From Bacillota bacterium (lineage in GTDB: Bacteria; Bacillota; Clostridia; Christensenellales; Aristaeellaceae), in NCBI GenBank assembly GCA_023411395.1, contig JAEYOV010000084.1, positions 124,001 to 188,000 on the forward strand: a DNA stretch of 64,000 bases. Direction: 5' to 3'. Below the pieces are notes generated by a model, which saw only the letters and a list, made by a program, of their open reading frames with translations, did no database searches and was not told the origin of the DNA. A program made the translations under genes and the position numbers. This document shows, one piece after another, positions 1 to 7,634 of this stretch. The first letter of the stretch is position 1; the number at the start of each line of letters is the position of its first letter.

Positions 1-417
1 GAAGGAATAAGGGGACGTTCGGGGCTTGAACGCGCCGCCCCGCAAAAAGGCCGCGCCGCTTGCCTTCACCGAATCGGCCACCAAATGAAGCTGCTGCACG
101 CTCTCCACGGAGCAGGGCCCCGCGATCACGGTGAAATGACCCTCCCCGATGTTTCTGTCCCCCACGCGGACAAGCGTATCCAGGGGATGAAAGCGCCGGT
201 TGGCCGCCTTGTACGGCTCGGTGACGCGGCGGACATCCTCCACCACTTCATTTGCTTTCAGGTGGCTGACATCCACTCTGGATACGTCGCCGATCAGGCC
301 CAGGATGGTGGCTTGGGTACCGGCGCTGTAGTGGATTTGAATGCCCAGGCTCTCAATGTCCCTGATGAGATTTTGAACCTTTTCCTGCTGTGCTTCCCGT
401 TTCAAAATGATAATCAT
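1..417 (-). CDS. aroF: DAHP synthase with N-terminal ferredoxin-like domain (partial, runs off the left edge)
   Basis: First enzyme of the shikimate pathway, condensing phosphoenolpyruvate with erythrose 4-phosphate. Only the first 139 residues are inside the window. Residues 1-70 look like the ferredoxin-like regulatory domain of the Thermotoga-type enzyme, which in that family binds aromatic amino acids for feedback control. The catalytic barrel begins near residue 95 with GPCSVES (100-106) and the family motif GGAFKPRTSPYSF (127-139). The start is ATG at 417, with GGAAAGGGG upstream. An aromatic leader peptide and a terminator-like hairpin lie directly upstream, so transcription attenuation is likely. 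The C-terminus is not visible. Confidence 0.93.
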   Translation of the reverse strand, partial: MIIILKREAQQEKVQNLIRDIESLGIQIHYSAGTQATILGLIGDVSRVDVSHLKANEVVEDVRRVTEPYKAANRRFHPLDTLVRVGDRNIGEGHFTVIAGPCSVESVQQLHLVADSVKASGAAFLRGGAFKPRTSPYSF

Positions 418-457
418 TTGCGGTTCCCCTTTCCTACCATGCTACATATAAATCGAA

Positions 458-486
458 AGCGGCCTGGAAGCTTGTTCCGGGCCGCT
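458..486 (-). terminator. Terminator-like hairpin (attenuator) upstream of aroF
   Basis: A 7-bp perfect stem AGCGGCC/GGCCGCT with an extended inner GGAA/TTCC part, followed on the minus strand by TTTCGATTT. It lies between the stop of the leader peptide and the aroF start. GGAACA in its 5' arm and loop (478-473) can pair with TGTTCC inside the leader coding region (531-526), a possible antiterminator contact. Confidence 0.55.
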
Positions 487-504
487 GGATTCTTGTGCTT
501 GCTT

Positions 505-588
505 TTATAGAGGAAAGGCACAAGGGGAACAGCCCGTACTGCCGCTAAAGTACAGGTAGCCCCAAAAATACGCCCGCTGATTCAGCAT
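505..588 (-). CDS. Aromatic amino acid leader peptide of aroF (27 aa)
   Basis: A 27-residue ORF lying between a good promoter and the aroF attenuator hairpin. Residues 5-14 read RAYFWGYLYF, that is Tyr, Phe, Trp, Tyr, Tyr and Phe within eight residues, which is the classic design of a ribosome-stalling leader peptide that senses charged aromatic tRNAs. ATG at 588 has an AAGGAGG ribosome binding site nine bases upstream (604-598). The stop is at 505, 88 bases before the aroF start. Function is inferred from composition and position; the peptide is not expected to act as a protein. Confidence 0.8.
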   Translation of the reverse strand: MLNQRAYFWGYLYFSGSTGCSPCAFPL

Positions 589-612
589 AAAAGCCTTCCT
601 CCTTGTTGCAGG

Positions 613-641
613 AGTATACGCCGGACGCGCCGTTTTGTCAA
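613..641 (-). promoter_or_regulatory. Sigma-A type promoter of the aroF leader
   Basis: -35 TTGACA (641-636), 17-bp spacer, -10 TATACT (618-613), a near-consensus promoter reading into the leader peptide. Confidence 0.75.
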
Positions 642-669
642 TGCCTTTTTTCCAATGGCTGCCTCCTGA

Positions 670-699
670 TTGACTCCGTCCCCCCCGTTCCGCTATAAT
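670..699 (+). promoter_or_regulatory. Sigma-A type promoter of the TIM-barrel gene
   Basis: -35 TTGACT (670-675), 18-bp spacer, perfect -10 TATAAT (694-699). It is back to back with the aroF promoter, with 28 bases between the two -35 boxes. Confidence 0.7.
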
Positions 700-732
700 C
701 AAGGAAAAGAGATGCGCAAAGGAGTGATACCC

Positions 733-1416
733 ATGGATAAGACCCCTCCCTTCATACCTCAAATCGACGGCGGGCTGCGCAAGCACATCATCCGTGTGCC
801 GGAGTGCATCCAGCAGGCATCGGGCATCCGCATTTTCGGCAAGCGCATCTTCTCCATTCTCTTTACCACCGACGCGGCCATCATCAAGAATACAAATGCC
901 GACGCAGTGATCGCAGTGTATCCCTTTACGCCCCAGCCCGCCATTTCCCAGGCCATTTTGCAGTTGGCGGACGTGCCCGTCTTCTGCGGTGTGGGTGGCG
1001 GTACCACCACCGGCGTGCGCGTCACCCGCCTGGCCCAGGACGCGGAATTCCGGGGCGCCATCGGCGTGGTAATAAACGCCCCCGCCACCAACGAAACGGT
1101 GCGTTACGTGGCCGAGCGGGTGGATATCCCCGTGGTCATTACCGTGGTCAGCGAGGAGGAGGATGTGCAAAGCCGCCTTAATGCCGGTGCGAAGATTTTA
1201 AACGTTTCCGGCGCGGGCAAGACGCCGGACATCGTAAGGGCCATCCGCAAAAAGTTTCCCGAGGTGCCCATCATCGCCACCGGCGGAAAGACGGAGGAAT
1301 CCATCCTGCGCACCATCGAGGCCGGGGCCAACGCCATCACCTATACGCCGCCCACAACGGCGGAGCTGTTCAAGGAAATGATGAACCGCTACCGGGATCA
1401 GTTGGCGGGAAAGTGA
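733..1416 (+). CDS. Conserved TIM-barrel protein, usually annotated as hydrolase
   Basis: 227 residues. The chain resembles the small beta/alpha-barrel proteins of clostridia annotated only as 'hydrolase'. Conserved stretches visible are IFGKRI near the N-terminus, a glycine-rich CGVGGGTTTG, and a C-terminal phosphate-binding-like IIATGGKTEE followed by GANAITYTPP. The ATGG and GANA segments sit where barrel enzymes such as ThiG or TrpC bind phosphate, so a phosphorylated ligand is plausible, but no reaction can be named. ATG at 733 has AAAGGAG eight bases upstream; an in-frame ATG at 712 lacks such a site. It is monocistronic and divergent from aroF. Confidence 0.85.
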   Translation: MDKTPPFIPQIDGGLRKHIIRVPECIQQASGIRIFGKRIFSILFTTDAAIIKNTNADAVIAVYPFTPQPAISQAILQLADVPVFCGVGGGTTTGVRVTRLAQDAEFRGAIGVVINAPATNETVRYVAERVDIPVVITVVSEEEDVQSRLNAGAKILNVSGAGKTPDIVRAIRKKFPEVPIIATGGKTEESILRTIEAGANAITYTPPTTAELFKEMMNRYRDQLAGK

Positions 1417-1425
1417 ATGATAGAT

Positions 1426-1452
1426 GCCCCGGATCGATGCGCGTTCCGGGGC
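1426..1452. repeat. GCCCCGG hairpin at left edge of AT-rich island
   Basis: 8-bp stem GCCCCGGA/TCCGGGGC with an 11-nt loop, ten bases after the stop of the upstream gene and without a T-run. A closely similar hairpin lies at 2664-2691 on the other side of the AT-rich DUF3795/GNAT island. Confidence 0.45.
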
Positions 1453-1506
1453 TGAGACTGGCAACTCGTCGGTATATTGGATTTGGCAGCGAGGGGGAAG
1501 ATTGGG

Positions 1507-1938
1507 ATGCCAATTTCAAAAATTGCGCCATGCGGCTTGATTTGCGATATTTGCTTGGGTTTTCAAAGAGAAAAAGACAAGTGTTATGGTTGTACTGATG
1601 AAGCAAGCAGATCTTCATACGCTTTCAAGTGCAGCATTCTGAATTGCCCGCAAAAGGAAGGGGACCCGGCCAAGCTATGTAGCATATGCTCAAAATATCC
1701 GTGCAAGAGGTTAAAAAGCCTTGAAAAAAGGTATTCATCCAATTATGGCGAGAGTATATTTGATAACTTTAGTCAGATCAAAGAAAAGGGTCTGGATCAG
1801 TTTATGCTTGATGCGGAAGAAGTCTGGAGCTGTCCTGATTGCGCAAATCTGTTGACAGTCCATCGCCCTCATTGCCTGCACTGCAAGTTACCTAACCCTC
1901 ACTATAAAAGGAAACCCAAAGAGGTTTCGATTTGTTGA
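1507..1938 (+). CDS. DUF3795 family cysteine-rich protein
   Basis: 143 residues of unknown function. The N-terminus reads APCGLICDICLGF, followed by CYGC and further Cys pairs (CSICSKYPC, CPDCANLL, CLHCKLPNPH), a pattern of DUF3795 proteins and suggestive of metal binding. Start chosen at ATG 1507 with GAGGGGGA upstream; a TTG at 1477 would add ten residues but has no site. Base composition is clearly more AT-rich than the neighbours, suggesting recent acquisition together with the next gene. Confidence 0.85.
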   Translation: MPISKIAPCGLICDICLGFQREKDKCYGCTDEASRSSYAFKCSILNCPQKEGDPAKLCSICSKYPCKRLKSLEKRYSSNYGESIFDNFSQIKEKGLDQFMLDAEEVWSCPDCANLLTVHRPHCLHCKLPNPHYKRKPKEVSIC

Positions 1939-1981
1939 GCACCTTAGCATTCAATAAATCAGTCTCGTGTTACACTTATTA

Positions 1982-2494
1982 TCATAAATCTAACACATAT
2001 CTTAATTGAACCAACGGTTTACCATATTTGACCTCCCTTTTTGTTCCGTCAAAACCAAAACCATATTTTTCATAAAATCGCCTTGCTCTGTTGTTTTCCT
2101 CAAACACCCAAAGAAATATTTCTTTGGGCTCCACACGCTTTAATTCGTTTATTGCAAAATCTAACATTTCCTTGCCATAACCTTTGCCCCAAAATTCTTC
2201 CATTAAGTAAATCGCCCATATCTCACATATGCCAGTCTTATCTTCGTCGTGGCTTTTGTTTATAATGAGCCATCCTATCATTCTTTCCTCATGCATTACA
2301 CAATAATATTCGCAATCACCGGGGTCTGTTAAGGTTTTTTTGTACCTTTCAAACCGTTGTTCTTTTTCTGCCGACATATTTTCTAAATATTCATCTGGAA
2401 CGATTCCTTTATAAGCTGATTGAAAGCAAGAAATATGGCAGACAGTATAAATGTCAGCATCTTCGGGTAAAGCTTTGCGAATAGTTATCTCCAT
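1982..2494 (-). CDS. GNAT family N-acetyltransferase
   Basis: 170 residues with the complete GNAT fold: MEITIRKALPED start, a central IWAIYLMEEFWGKGYGKEML segment carrying the acetyl-CoA pyrophosphate loop (GKGYGK), and the C-terminal NNRARRFYEKYGF motif. Substrate unknown. ATG at 2494 has GAGGAG six bases upstream. AT-rich like the convergent DUF3795 gene, from which it is separated by about 40 bases. Confidence 0.93.
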   Translation of the reverse strand: MEITIRKALPEDADIYTVCHISCFQSAYKGIVPDEYLENMSAEKEQRFERYKKTLTDPGDCEYYCVMHEERMIGWLIINKSHDEDKTGICEIWAIYLMEEFWGKGYGKEMLDFAINELKRVEPKEIFLWVFEENNRARRFYEKYGFGFDGTKREVKYGKPLVQLRYVLDL

Positions 2495-2663
2495 TATGTT
2501 CTCCTCAGTAAATATAAACATTCCGCAGTTCAAAACCACGCGACAAATTCCTGTTTGCTGAACAACACGAGTCATTCAACAAGACCATTATACTAGGAAA
2601 ACGCAAATATTTCCAGGGAAGCCATGAATCTGCCCAAGGCAGCATCTTTGCCGGTGATAGAAC

Positions 2664-2691
2664 GCCCCGGCACGAACATGCGTACCGGGGC
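2664..2691. repeat. GCCCCGG hairpin at right edge of AT-rich island
   Basis: Stem GCCCCGG/CCGGGGC, loop 14 nt containing ATGCG, very like the hairpin at 1426-1452 (same stem, same ATGCG in the loop). It lies just beyond the stop of the ABC ATPase gene and could serve as its terminator, although the T-run is poor. Confidence 0.45.
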
Positions 2692-2698
2692 CGACTTA

Positions 2699-3709
2699 TT
2701 ATGCCGTTTCCCTCTTCCATGCCATATACAGCGATGCCACCACTTCCTCAAAGGGCGCTTTGCGCATCTCCAAGTCGGTGATCCCCGGCGTGCCCGCCAG
2801 CGTTTTCAAGACTTGCGAAAAGTCGGCGTCCGCTTGCTGGAAGGCGTACTCATGCACGCCGTCCCTAGTGGCGATCCACTCCATCCCAGGCCACGCCGGC
2901 GGCGTCCCAGGGCCGCTGACCAGAAGGCGCGTGAAGCCTCCCTGAACGCGGCGCAGCGCCTGAAAGTCGCCGTCAAAGGCGATCTTCCCGTTGGAAAGCA
3001 GGATGATCCGCTGGGCCATGGCCTCCAGGTCGTCCATGTCATGGCTTGTAACGATCACCGTGGTGCCTTTCTCGCGGTTCACCTTTTTCAGAAATTCGAT
3101 CATTTGCCGTTTGGCCAGCACGTCCAGCCCAAGGGTAGGTTCATCCAGGAACAGCACCTCCGGGCTGTGCAACAAAAGCATTCCCAGGTCCGCCCGCATC
3201 CGCTGCCCCAGGCTCAACTCCCTGGCAAAGGTATTCAAAATGCTCTTCAAATCCAGCAGCTCCGTCACCATGGCAAGGTTCTCTTTGTATACCGCCTCTG
3301 GGATGTTCCACACGTTCTTTTTCCATTCATAGCTGGTGATCACGGGATGGTCGAACCACAGCTCCGTGCGCTGGCCAAACAGCACGCCGATGCGTTTCAT
3401 CAGCGTTACCCTGTCTTTGGCGGGGGACATACCCAATACCGTCACCTGGCCCACGGTCGGCTGCAATATGCCGGAGAGAATCTTGATGGTGGTACTCTTA
3501 CCCGCGCCGTTGGCGCCGGCATAGGCCACGAACTCGCCCGTTCTGACCTGAAGGGACAAGTCGTCCAGCGCTCTGACCTCTTTCTTTTCAGGGCGGACCA
3601 GGTTTTTCACGATGTCCTTCCACTGTCCGGAGCGCTGCCACTGGGTATAGATTTTGCTGACGTTAACGATGTCCAAAGCCGGAATACCGGGGTGATCCGC
3701 ATGTTGCAT
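2699..3709 (-). CDS. ABC-2 type exporter ATP-binding protein
   Basis: 336 residues. ATPase of a NatA/DrrA-like exporter. Walker A is GANGAGKST, the signature is LSLGQRMRADL (the degenerate ABC-2 form), Walker B is EVLFLDEPTLGLD, and the switch His is in TSHDMDD. The N-terminal ~40 residues before the nucleotide-binding fold (QWQRSGQWKDIVKNL) are typical of exporters whose permeases belong to the ABC2_membrane_6 group. Last gene of a three-gene operon; its start overlaps the end of the second permease gene by 47 bases, indicating translational coupling. Confidence 0.93.
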   Translation of the reverse strand: MQHADHPGIPALDIVNVSKIYTQWQRSGQWKDIVKNLVRPEKKEVRALDDLSLQVRTGEFVAYAGANGAGKSTTIKILSGILQPTVGQVTVLGMSPAKDRVTLMKRIGVLFGQRTELWFDHPVITSYEWKKNVWNIPEAVYKENLAMVTELLDLKSILNTFARELSLGQRMRADLGMLLLHSPEVLFLDEPTLGLDVLAKRQMIEFLKKVNREKGTTVIVTSHDMDDLEAMAQRIILLSNGKIAFDGDFQALRRVQGGFTRLLVSGPGTPPAWPGMEWIATRDGVHEYAFQQADADFSQVLKTLAGTPGITDLEMRKAPFEEVVASLYMAWKRETA

Positions 3710-4508
3710 AATGCTTCATTCCTTTCCGAAACAGCCTTACGGCCAAAATGCCAAAGAGAGACGCCATCACAAAAGTCAGGAGCGGGAGGGTGGGCGCCGG
3801 GGAAGAATTGTCCATCAGCCACAGGCTGGGAAACCACCCGGAAAGCCCCACGGGAACCATGGAGCAGAAAACCGCCTGCCAGCCTATGGCCATTCCCCCC
3901 AGGGGATACCGCTTCAGGGAGCCGAACAGCCCGTGCACCAGCGAGGCCGATTCCTCCGCCGCCACCGGCGCCCAGAAGGCAATGCAGGAGATGAGGAACA
4001 CGCAGGCCAGAAATATTACAACGGAAGCCAGAAGGCTTGCTAACAGGAGGAGTACCCAGCCAACCGTTACGGTAATCCCAAGGCGGCTGACGGCGTAAAC
4101 CGTGAGCCCTGTCCCGCAAAGCAGAATGCCGGAGCCGGATACGGGAGAAAACCCGCCGGTCACAAGCTGCATCCACAGGGGAACCGGCTGGATCATGCTG
4201 TGATCGAGCTGTCCCCGACCGATGGTGCGGCTGATCTGCCCCGCGTTGTACCCGATAAAGAACAGCGAAAAGATGCCATCACCCAGCATGGCGTAGCCCA
4301 GCATGAAAAGAAGCTGATCCTGCGTCATGCCACCGATGCCGCCAAACCGCTGCGCCAGCACGAATACCCCGGCCATGGCCGCCCCGGTGGTGACCAAGTC
4401 TGTAACGATCTGTAAAAGGCAGTATTTTGTGTCCCGCAAAAACCACATCAGGTCCATTTTTCCATAGGTCCTGAACAGGCGAAAAAGCATCTTGATTTTA
4501 TCCGCCAT
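3663..4508 (-). CDS. ABC-2 family transporter permease (second subunit)
   Basis: 281 residues with about six hydrophobic helices and no soluble domain, matching the DUF990/ABC-2 permease group that works as a heterodimer with a second permease. ATG at 4508 lies 11 bases inside the end of the preceding permease gene, and its own end overlaps the ATPase gene. Substrate unknown; context with a MerR/GyrI-type regulator suggests export of a toxic amphipathic compound. Confidence 0.88.
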   Translation of the reverse strand: MADKIKMLFRLFRTYGKMDLMWFLRDTKYCLLQIVTDLVTTGAAMAGVFVLAQRFGGIGGMTQDQLLFMLGYAMLGDGIFSLFFIGYNAGQISRTIGRGQLDHSMIQPVPLWMQLVTGGFSPVSGSGILLCGTGLTVYAVSRLGITVTVGWVLLLLASLLASVVIFLACVFLISCIAFWAPVAAEESASLVHGLFGSLKRYPLGGMAIGWQAVFCSMVPVGLSGWFPSLWLMDNSSPAPTLPLLTFVMASLFGILAVRLFRKGMKHYATCGSPRYSGFGHR

Positions 4509-5310
4509 AGGAAATCATCCTTTCCTCGCTCTTTTTGAACACATATCTGGCCAGCGGCCACAAAACCACATTCCAGCCCGCCTGCAGGGCAAGAAGCGCC
4601 ACCGGTTCCCCCTGGCCCACATACAGCGTCAGCGGCGCGTGGGCAATGGAGCCCATGGGCAATAATTGAAGTACACGGGCGATGGGCACGGGCATCAGGG
4701 AAAAGGGAATCAGCGCCCCGGACATAAGCGCAAACAGCGCTTCCCGCACATGGGTCACCGCCCAGCAGCCGTTTTTCATACGCATGGCCAGGGAAGCAAA
4801 CATAAAATCAAGCGCGAACCCCAGCGACGCGCTCAGCGCAAGGCTAATAAGGGCCAGCAATCCGTGGACAGCGCTGTTGGGCAGCGGGCGGATGCCCATC
4901 AGGGGCGACAAAAGCCACACGGGCAGGCTGTACATGAAAAACACCGGCACCCACCAGCGGCCTATGGTTTCCGCCGTCAGGCTTTGCATCACCTTCATGG
5001 GCCGCGTATACCTGCCGATGATGGAGCCCTCCCATAATGCGGAAGTGGCGGGCGTCAGTATTTCCAACTGCTGGCGCAAGACCGAGGCCATCAGCGTATA
5101 GGTAAGCAATTGATCAAGGCTCATGCCCCCCAGGTCAGCGCCGCCCGCCGCCAGGGAGCGCCAGATCAGCGTCAGCAGTAAAAACTGCATGAAGCGTGCC
5201 GCATATTCGCCTAACACCTGAAAAAGGTTCCCGTCGAATACCTGCCTAGCGGAAAGCCCAGCCACGGCGTGGAAGCCTTTCCACCAGGAGCATTTATCTG
5301 TGGATTGCAT
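4498..5310 (-). CDS. ABC-2 family transporter permease (first subunit)
   Basis: 270 residues with about six transmembrane helices, paralogous in layout to the following permease. Start set at ATG 5310, nine bases after AAAGGA; ATG 5319 directly abuts that site and TTG 5328 overlaps it. First gene of the exporter operon. A terminator (5342-5374) separates it from the small ORF upstream, so the operon either has its own weak promoter or is expressed by readthrough. Confidence 0.87.
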   Translation of the reverse strand: MQSTDKCSWWKGFHAVAGLSARQVFDGNLFQVLGEYAARFMQFLLLTLIWRSLAAGGADLGGMSLDQLLTYTLMASVLRQQLEILTPATSALWEGSIIGRYTRPMKVMQSLTAETIGRWWVPVFFMYSLPVWLLSPLMGIRPLPNSAVHGLLALISLALSASLGFALDFMFASLAMRMKNGCWAVTHVREALFALMSGALIPFSLMPVPIARVLQLLPMGSIAHAPLTLYVGQGEPVALLALQAGWNVVLWPLARYVFKKSEERMISYGG

Positions 5311-5341
5311 GTCAACCATTCCTTTCAAAAATATAGGGACG

Positions 5342-5374
5342 CAAAAAAACGGGAACGGCGATTGCCGCTCCCGG
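5342..5374 (-). terminator. Intrinsic terminator between small ORF and ABC exporter operon
   Basis: Stem GGGAGCGGC/GCCGTTCCC with an AATC loop, followed on the minus strand by TTTTTTT. It ends about 30 bases before the permease start, so it either ends the small-gene transcript or acts as an attenuator for the exporter. Confidence 0.8.
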
Positions 5375-5398
5375 ATAAATGGCGTTACCAGCCGCCTC

Positions 5399-5557
5399 CT
5401 ATAGGGAGAAGGCGGTCAAAACACCGGCAGGGAAGCGCAATTTCAGCCGCAAAAGGGCATACGAATGCACGGGCAGGGCCAGGATACCTGTCTGGACTGC
5501 CACTTCCCCGATGTTTTGCCACATGCTGGAATCCTTCATGGCCTCGTTGCGGATCAC
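5399..5557 (-). CDS. Uncharacterised small protein (52 aa), own transcription unit
   Basis: A GTG start at 5557 preceded by a perfect AAGGAGGTGA ribosome binding site eight bases away, with a near-consensus promoter 36 bases upstream of the start codon and a strong terminator 25 bases after the stop. The peptide has a polar N-terminal third (MIRNEAMKDSSMWQN), then an alternating hydrophobic segment (GEVAVQTGILALPVHSYALL) and a basic stretch LRLKLRF. I do not recognise it. It could be a small membrane-active protein, or a leader ORF whose translation controls the terminator before the exporter genes. Reality is supported by signals, not by homology. Confidence 0.5.
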   Translation of the reverse strand: MIRNEAMKDSSMWQNIGEVAVQTGILALPVHSYALLRLKLRFPAGVLTAFSL

Positions 5558-5592
5558 GCGCTTCACCTCCTTGCCATATTTTTTCAAAAGAT

Positions 5593-5621
5593 ACTATACC
5601 ATCACATAAAACGCCTGTCAA
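5593..5621 (-). promoter_or_regulatory. Sigma-A type promoter of the small ORF / exporter region
   Basis: -35 TTGACA (5621-5616), 17-bp spacer, -10 TATAGT (5598-5593). The ACGCCTG/CAGGCGT inverted repeat at 5611-5631 overlaps the -35 box and could be an operator. Confidence 0.7.
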
Positions 5622-5659
5622 GCTCAGGCGTGTTTTTCAAAAAAATTTCCAAAAGACTA

Positions 5660-5690
5660 TTGCAATTGACGCTGCGGCAAGTGATACAAT
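5660..5690 (+). promoter_or_regulatory. MerR-type promoter with long spacer
   Basis: -35 TTGCAA (5660-5665), 19-bp spacer, -10 TACAAT (5685-5690). A 19-bp spacer is the hallmark of promoters that MerR-family activators remodel, so autoregulation is likely. Confidence 0.55.
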
Positions 5691-5728
5691 GGGTTCGAGA
5701 TATCTCAAGGAACGGTATGGAGGATACC

Positions 5729-6646
5729 ATGGATCAGCACATTGCTATACAGAAGCTGTCGGAGCAAATGGGGCTGACGAGCCGCACGCTCCGGCACTGG
5801 GAAGCGGAAGGCCTCATCAAAAGCAGCCGGGATCCCTATTCCGGCTGGCGCAGCTACGACAGCCACAATGTTTTGCGCATCAAGGTAACGGCGCTGCTCA
5901 GAAGCTATGATATTTCCCTCAGAGATATTAAAAAAATTCTGGACAGCGGTTGCTGTGAAACGCTGTGCGCCGTCGTCCGCCGGTATCTTCGTATGCTTGC
6001 GGACCAGAAACGCCTGAACGATTCCGCGGAAAAAAGCCTGAAGGCACTCTTGTCGTTGCTGAACGGTCATAAAGGCGAGCGGCTTCATGAGGCAGCTTTG
6101 GAACAGATGCTTTTAACGATCCCCGCGGGAGAAGACGGGGAGCAAAAGAAGGAGGATCAAATCATGATGAATACAAATAACGCAAATCTTCACGTCCGGA
6201 TTGTTACGCTGCCCGCCATGCGGGCCGCATACTACGTTGCTGTCAGCGTTTCCCCGGAGGATGAGGCATTGGAGACTGTTACCGGCTGGTTGAAGGCGCA
6301 GAACCTTACGGGGACAGCGCGGATCTTCGGCGGCGATATGCCTCCCATGCCCGGCGGCGATAACAAGCCCTACGGTTACGGCGTGCTGGCTTCCATCCCC
6401 GCAGGCGTTTCCGTTTGCGCACCCCTCAAGGAGACGAACGTACCCGGCGGGCTGTACGCCGTCTTAGAAAGCAGCGACGACATCGGCGGTTCCTGGAAAA
6501 AGCTCATGCAGTACCTTTCCAACCATGAGGAATATACGCCGGACTGTTCCCGGAAGTGCTATGAGGAGCATATCCGAAACGACGCCCCCGAGGGCAGCGG
6601 CCGCGAATATTTCCTTAACCTTATGGAACCTGTGAAAAGAAAATAA
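5729..6646 (+). CDS. MerR family regulator with GyrI-like effector-binding domain
   Basis: 305 residues. Residues 1-75 form a MerR winged helix (KLSEQMGLTSRTLRHWEAEG), followed by a dimerisation helix rich in Leu and Arg (about 85-130) and, from residue 150, a BmrR/GyrI-type ligand-binding domain that in this family binds bulky hydrophobic cations or drugs. ATG at 5729 has GGAGG five bases upstream. Divergent from the ABC exporter and the small ORF, which are the obvious targets. A 27-bp-apart inverted repeat terminator follows. Confidence 0.9.
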   Translation: MDQHIAIQKLSEQMGLTSRTLRHWEAEGLIKSSRDPYSGWRSYDSHNVLRIKVTALLRSYDISLRDIKKILDSGCCETLCAVVRRYLRMLADQKRLNDSAEKSLKALLSLLNGHKGERLHEAALEQMLLTIPAGEDGEQKKEDQIMMNTNNANLHVRIVTLPAMRAAYYVAVSVSPEDEALETVTGWLKAQNLTGTARIFGGDMPPMPGGDNKPYGYGVLASIPAGVSVCAPLKETNVPGGLYAVLESSDDIGGSWKKLMQYLSNHEEYTPDCSRKCYEEHIRNDAPEGSGREYFLNLMEPVKRK

Positions 6647-6658
6647 TTCCGCCGCATC

Positions 6659-6694
6659 AAAAGCCCCTCCTTTGCCTGGCAAGAGAGGGGCTTT
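6659..6694. terminator. Bidirectional hairpin between merR-like gene and comFB-like gene
   Basis: Stem AAGCCCCTC/GAGGGGCTTT, placed between two convergent genes; A/T runs are short on both sides. Confidence 0.65.
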
Positions 6695-6769
6695 CATATG
6701 ACATTCGGAAATTGTATTTCATTGCATGAAGAAAAATTCCTGCAAGCCCGCCATCAGGACCGATGCATT

Positions 6770-7075
6770 TTACTGCGATGCTGCCGCCTGCTGCTGCCCG
6801 TCGTGGCGCGGTTTCTTGTTGATCACAGCGATGGCGCTCAGAATGGTCGTGATGACATCCGCCTGAAATTGCGTATTCAGCGCATCATACCGCGAATAGA
6901 CCTCGCCGCTTACACTGACAATGTATTTGGGCTGCAGGTTGTTCAGCGTCAGCGCCATGATATCCGCGCGGCATTGCTCACACTGGCAGACGGACGCGCT
7001 CCGCATATATTCATCCAGCCTGCTGTCCACCAATTCTTCCATCAGATTTCGTGGCATGATCCTGGTCGTCACCAT
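6770..7075 (-). CDS. ComFB-like late competence protein
   Basis: 101 residues matching the ComFB family: a helical N-terminus (PRNLMEELVDSRLDEYM), the Cys cluster VCQCEQCRADI with metal-binding spacing, and ALTLNNLQPKYIVS. The molecular role in competence is not settled; in cyanobacteria related proteins bind cyclic dinucleotides. ATG at 7075 has AAAGGGG upstream, preferred over ATG 7096. Monocistronic. Confidence 0.85.
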   Translation of the reverse strand: MVTTRIMPRNLMEELVDSRLDEYMRSASVCQCEQCRADIMALTLNNLQPKYIVSVSGEVYSRYDALNTQFQADVITTILSAIAVINKKPRHDGQQQAAASQ

Positions 7076-7242
7076 GCATTGCCCCTTTCCCGGCACCTGG
7101 CTCCGGCTTCAAATGCGCTGCCGCGTCACAGGAAGGCGGAAACCCTTTTGTGTTGAAGAAGATGCATGTCAAATATTTCTTTTGAACCTACGGAATCATG
7201 TTACCACAATTTCCATCAGATGTAAATACAGAGTACATTTCC

Positions 7243-7605
7243 CTATCCGTTTTCCTGCTCAAAAGGCAGGATCATACGGTTGCGGCCATCATCCCACAGC
7301 CGCTCCAGGTTGTAGAACGTCCTTTCCTCCTGGTGAAAAATATGCACCATCACCGTGCCGAAATCCATCACGATCCAGCGGCCCTCGTTGTGACCTTCCT
7401 TCCGGCGAAGCGGCACGCCCGCCTCCGCCAGGCGGTCGTCCACCTCCTCCGCCAGCGCCTTCACCTGTATGGCGGAGCGCCCCGTGGCGATCACCAGATA
7501 ATCGGTGAGGATGGTCAGGTGTCCAACCTCCAGCACCACAATGTCCCGCGCCTTTTTGTCATACAGGATGTCAGCGATCTTTCGGGCCAGCGTCCCTTCC
7601 GTCAT
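7243..7605 (-). CDS. rsfS: Ribosomal silencing factor RsfS
   Basis: 120 residues, normal family length. RsfS binds uL14 on the large subunit and blocks joining of the subunits in slow growth. Family features visible are KKARDIVVLEV, TDYLVIATGRSAIQVKALAEEV and EGRWIVMDFGTVMVHIF. ATG 7605 is preceded by AAGGAGGAGA. It directly follows the nadD-yqeK fusion gene, the usual nadD-yqeK-rsfS order of Bacillota. Confidence 0.96.
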   Translation of the reverse strand: MTEGTLARKIADILYDKKARDIVVLEVGHLTILTDYLVIATGRSAIQVKALAEEVDDRLAEAGVPLRRKEGHNEGRWIVMDFGTVMVHIFHQEERTFYNLERLWDDGRNRMILPFEQENG

Positions 7606-7634
7606 GCGGTCTCCTCCTTGGTGTCACCCATGTT

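Noticed and set aside
2624..3994. Long open frame (456 codons) on the plus strand opposite the ABC exporter genes
   Set aside because: It lies wholly antisense to well-supported ABC genes, lacks a ribosome binding site, and has His/Arg/Gln-rich nonsense composition, as expected in GC-rich antisense frames.
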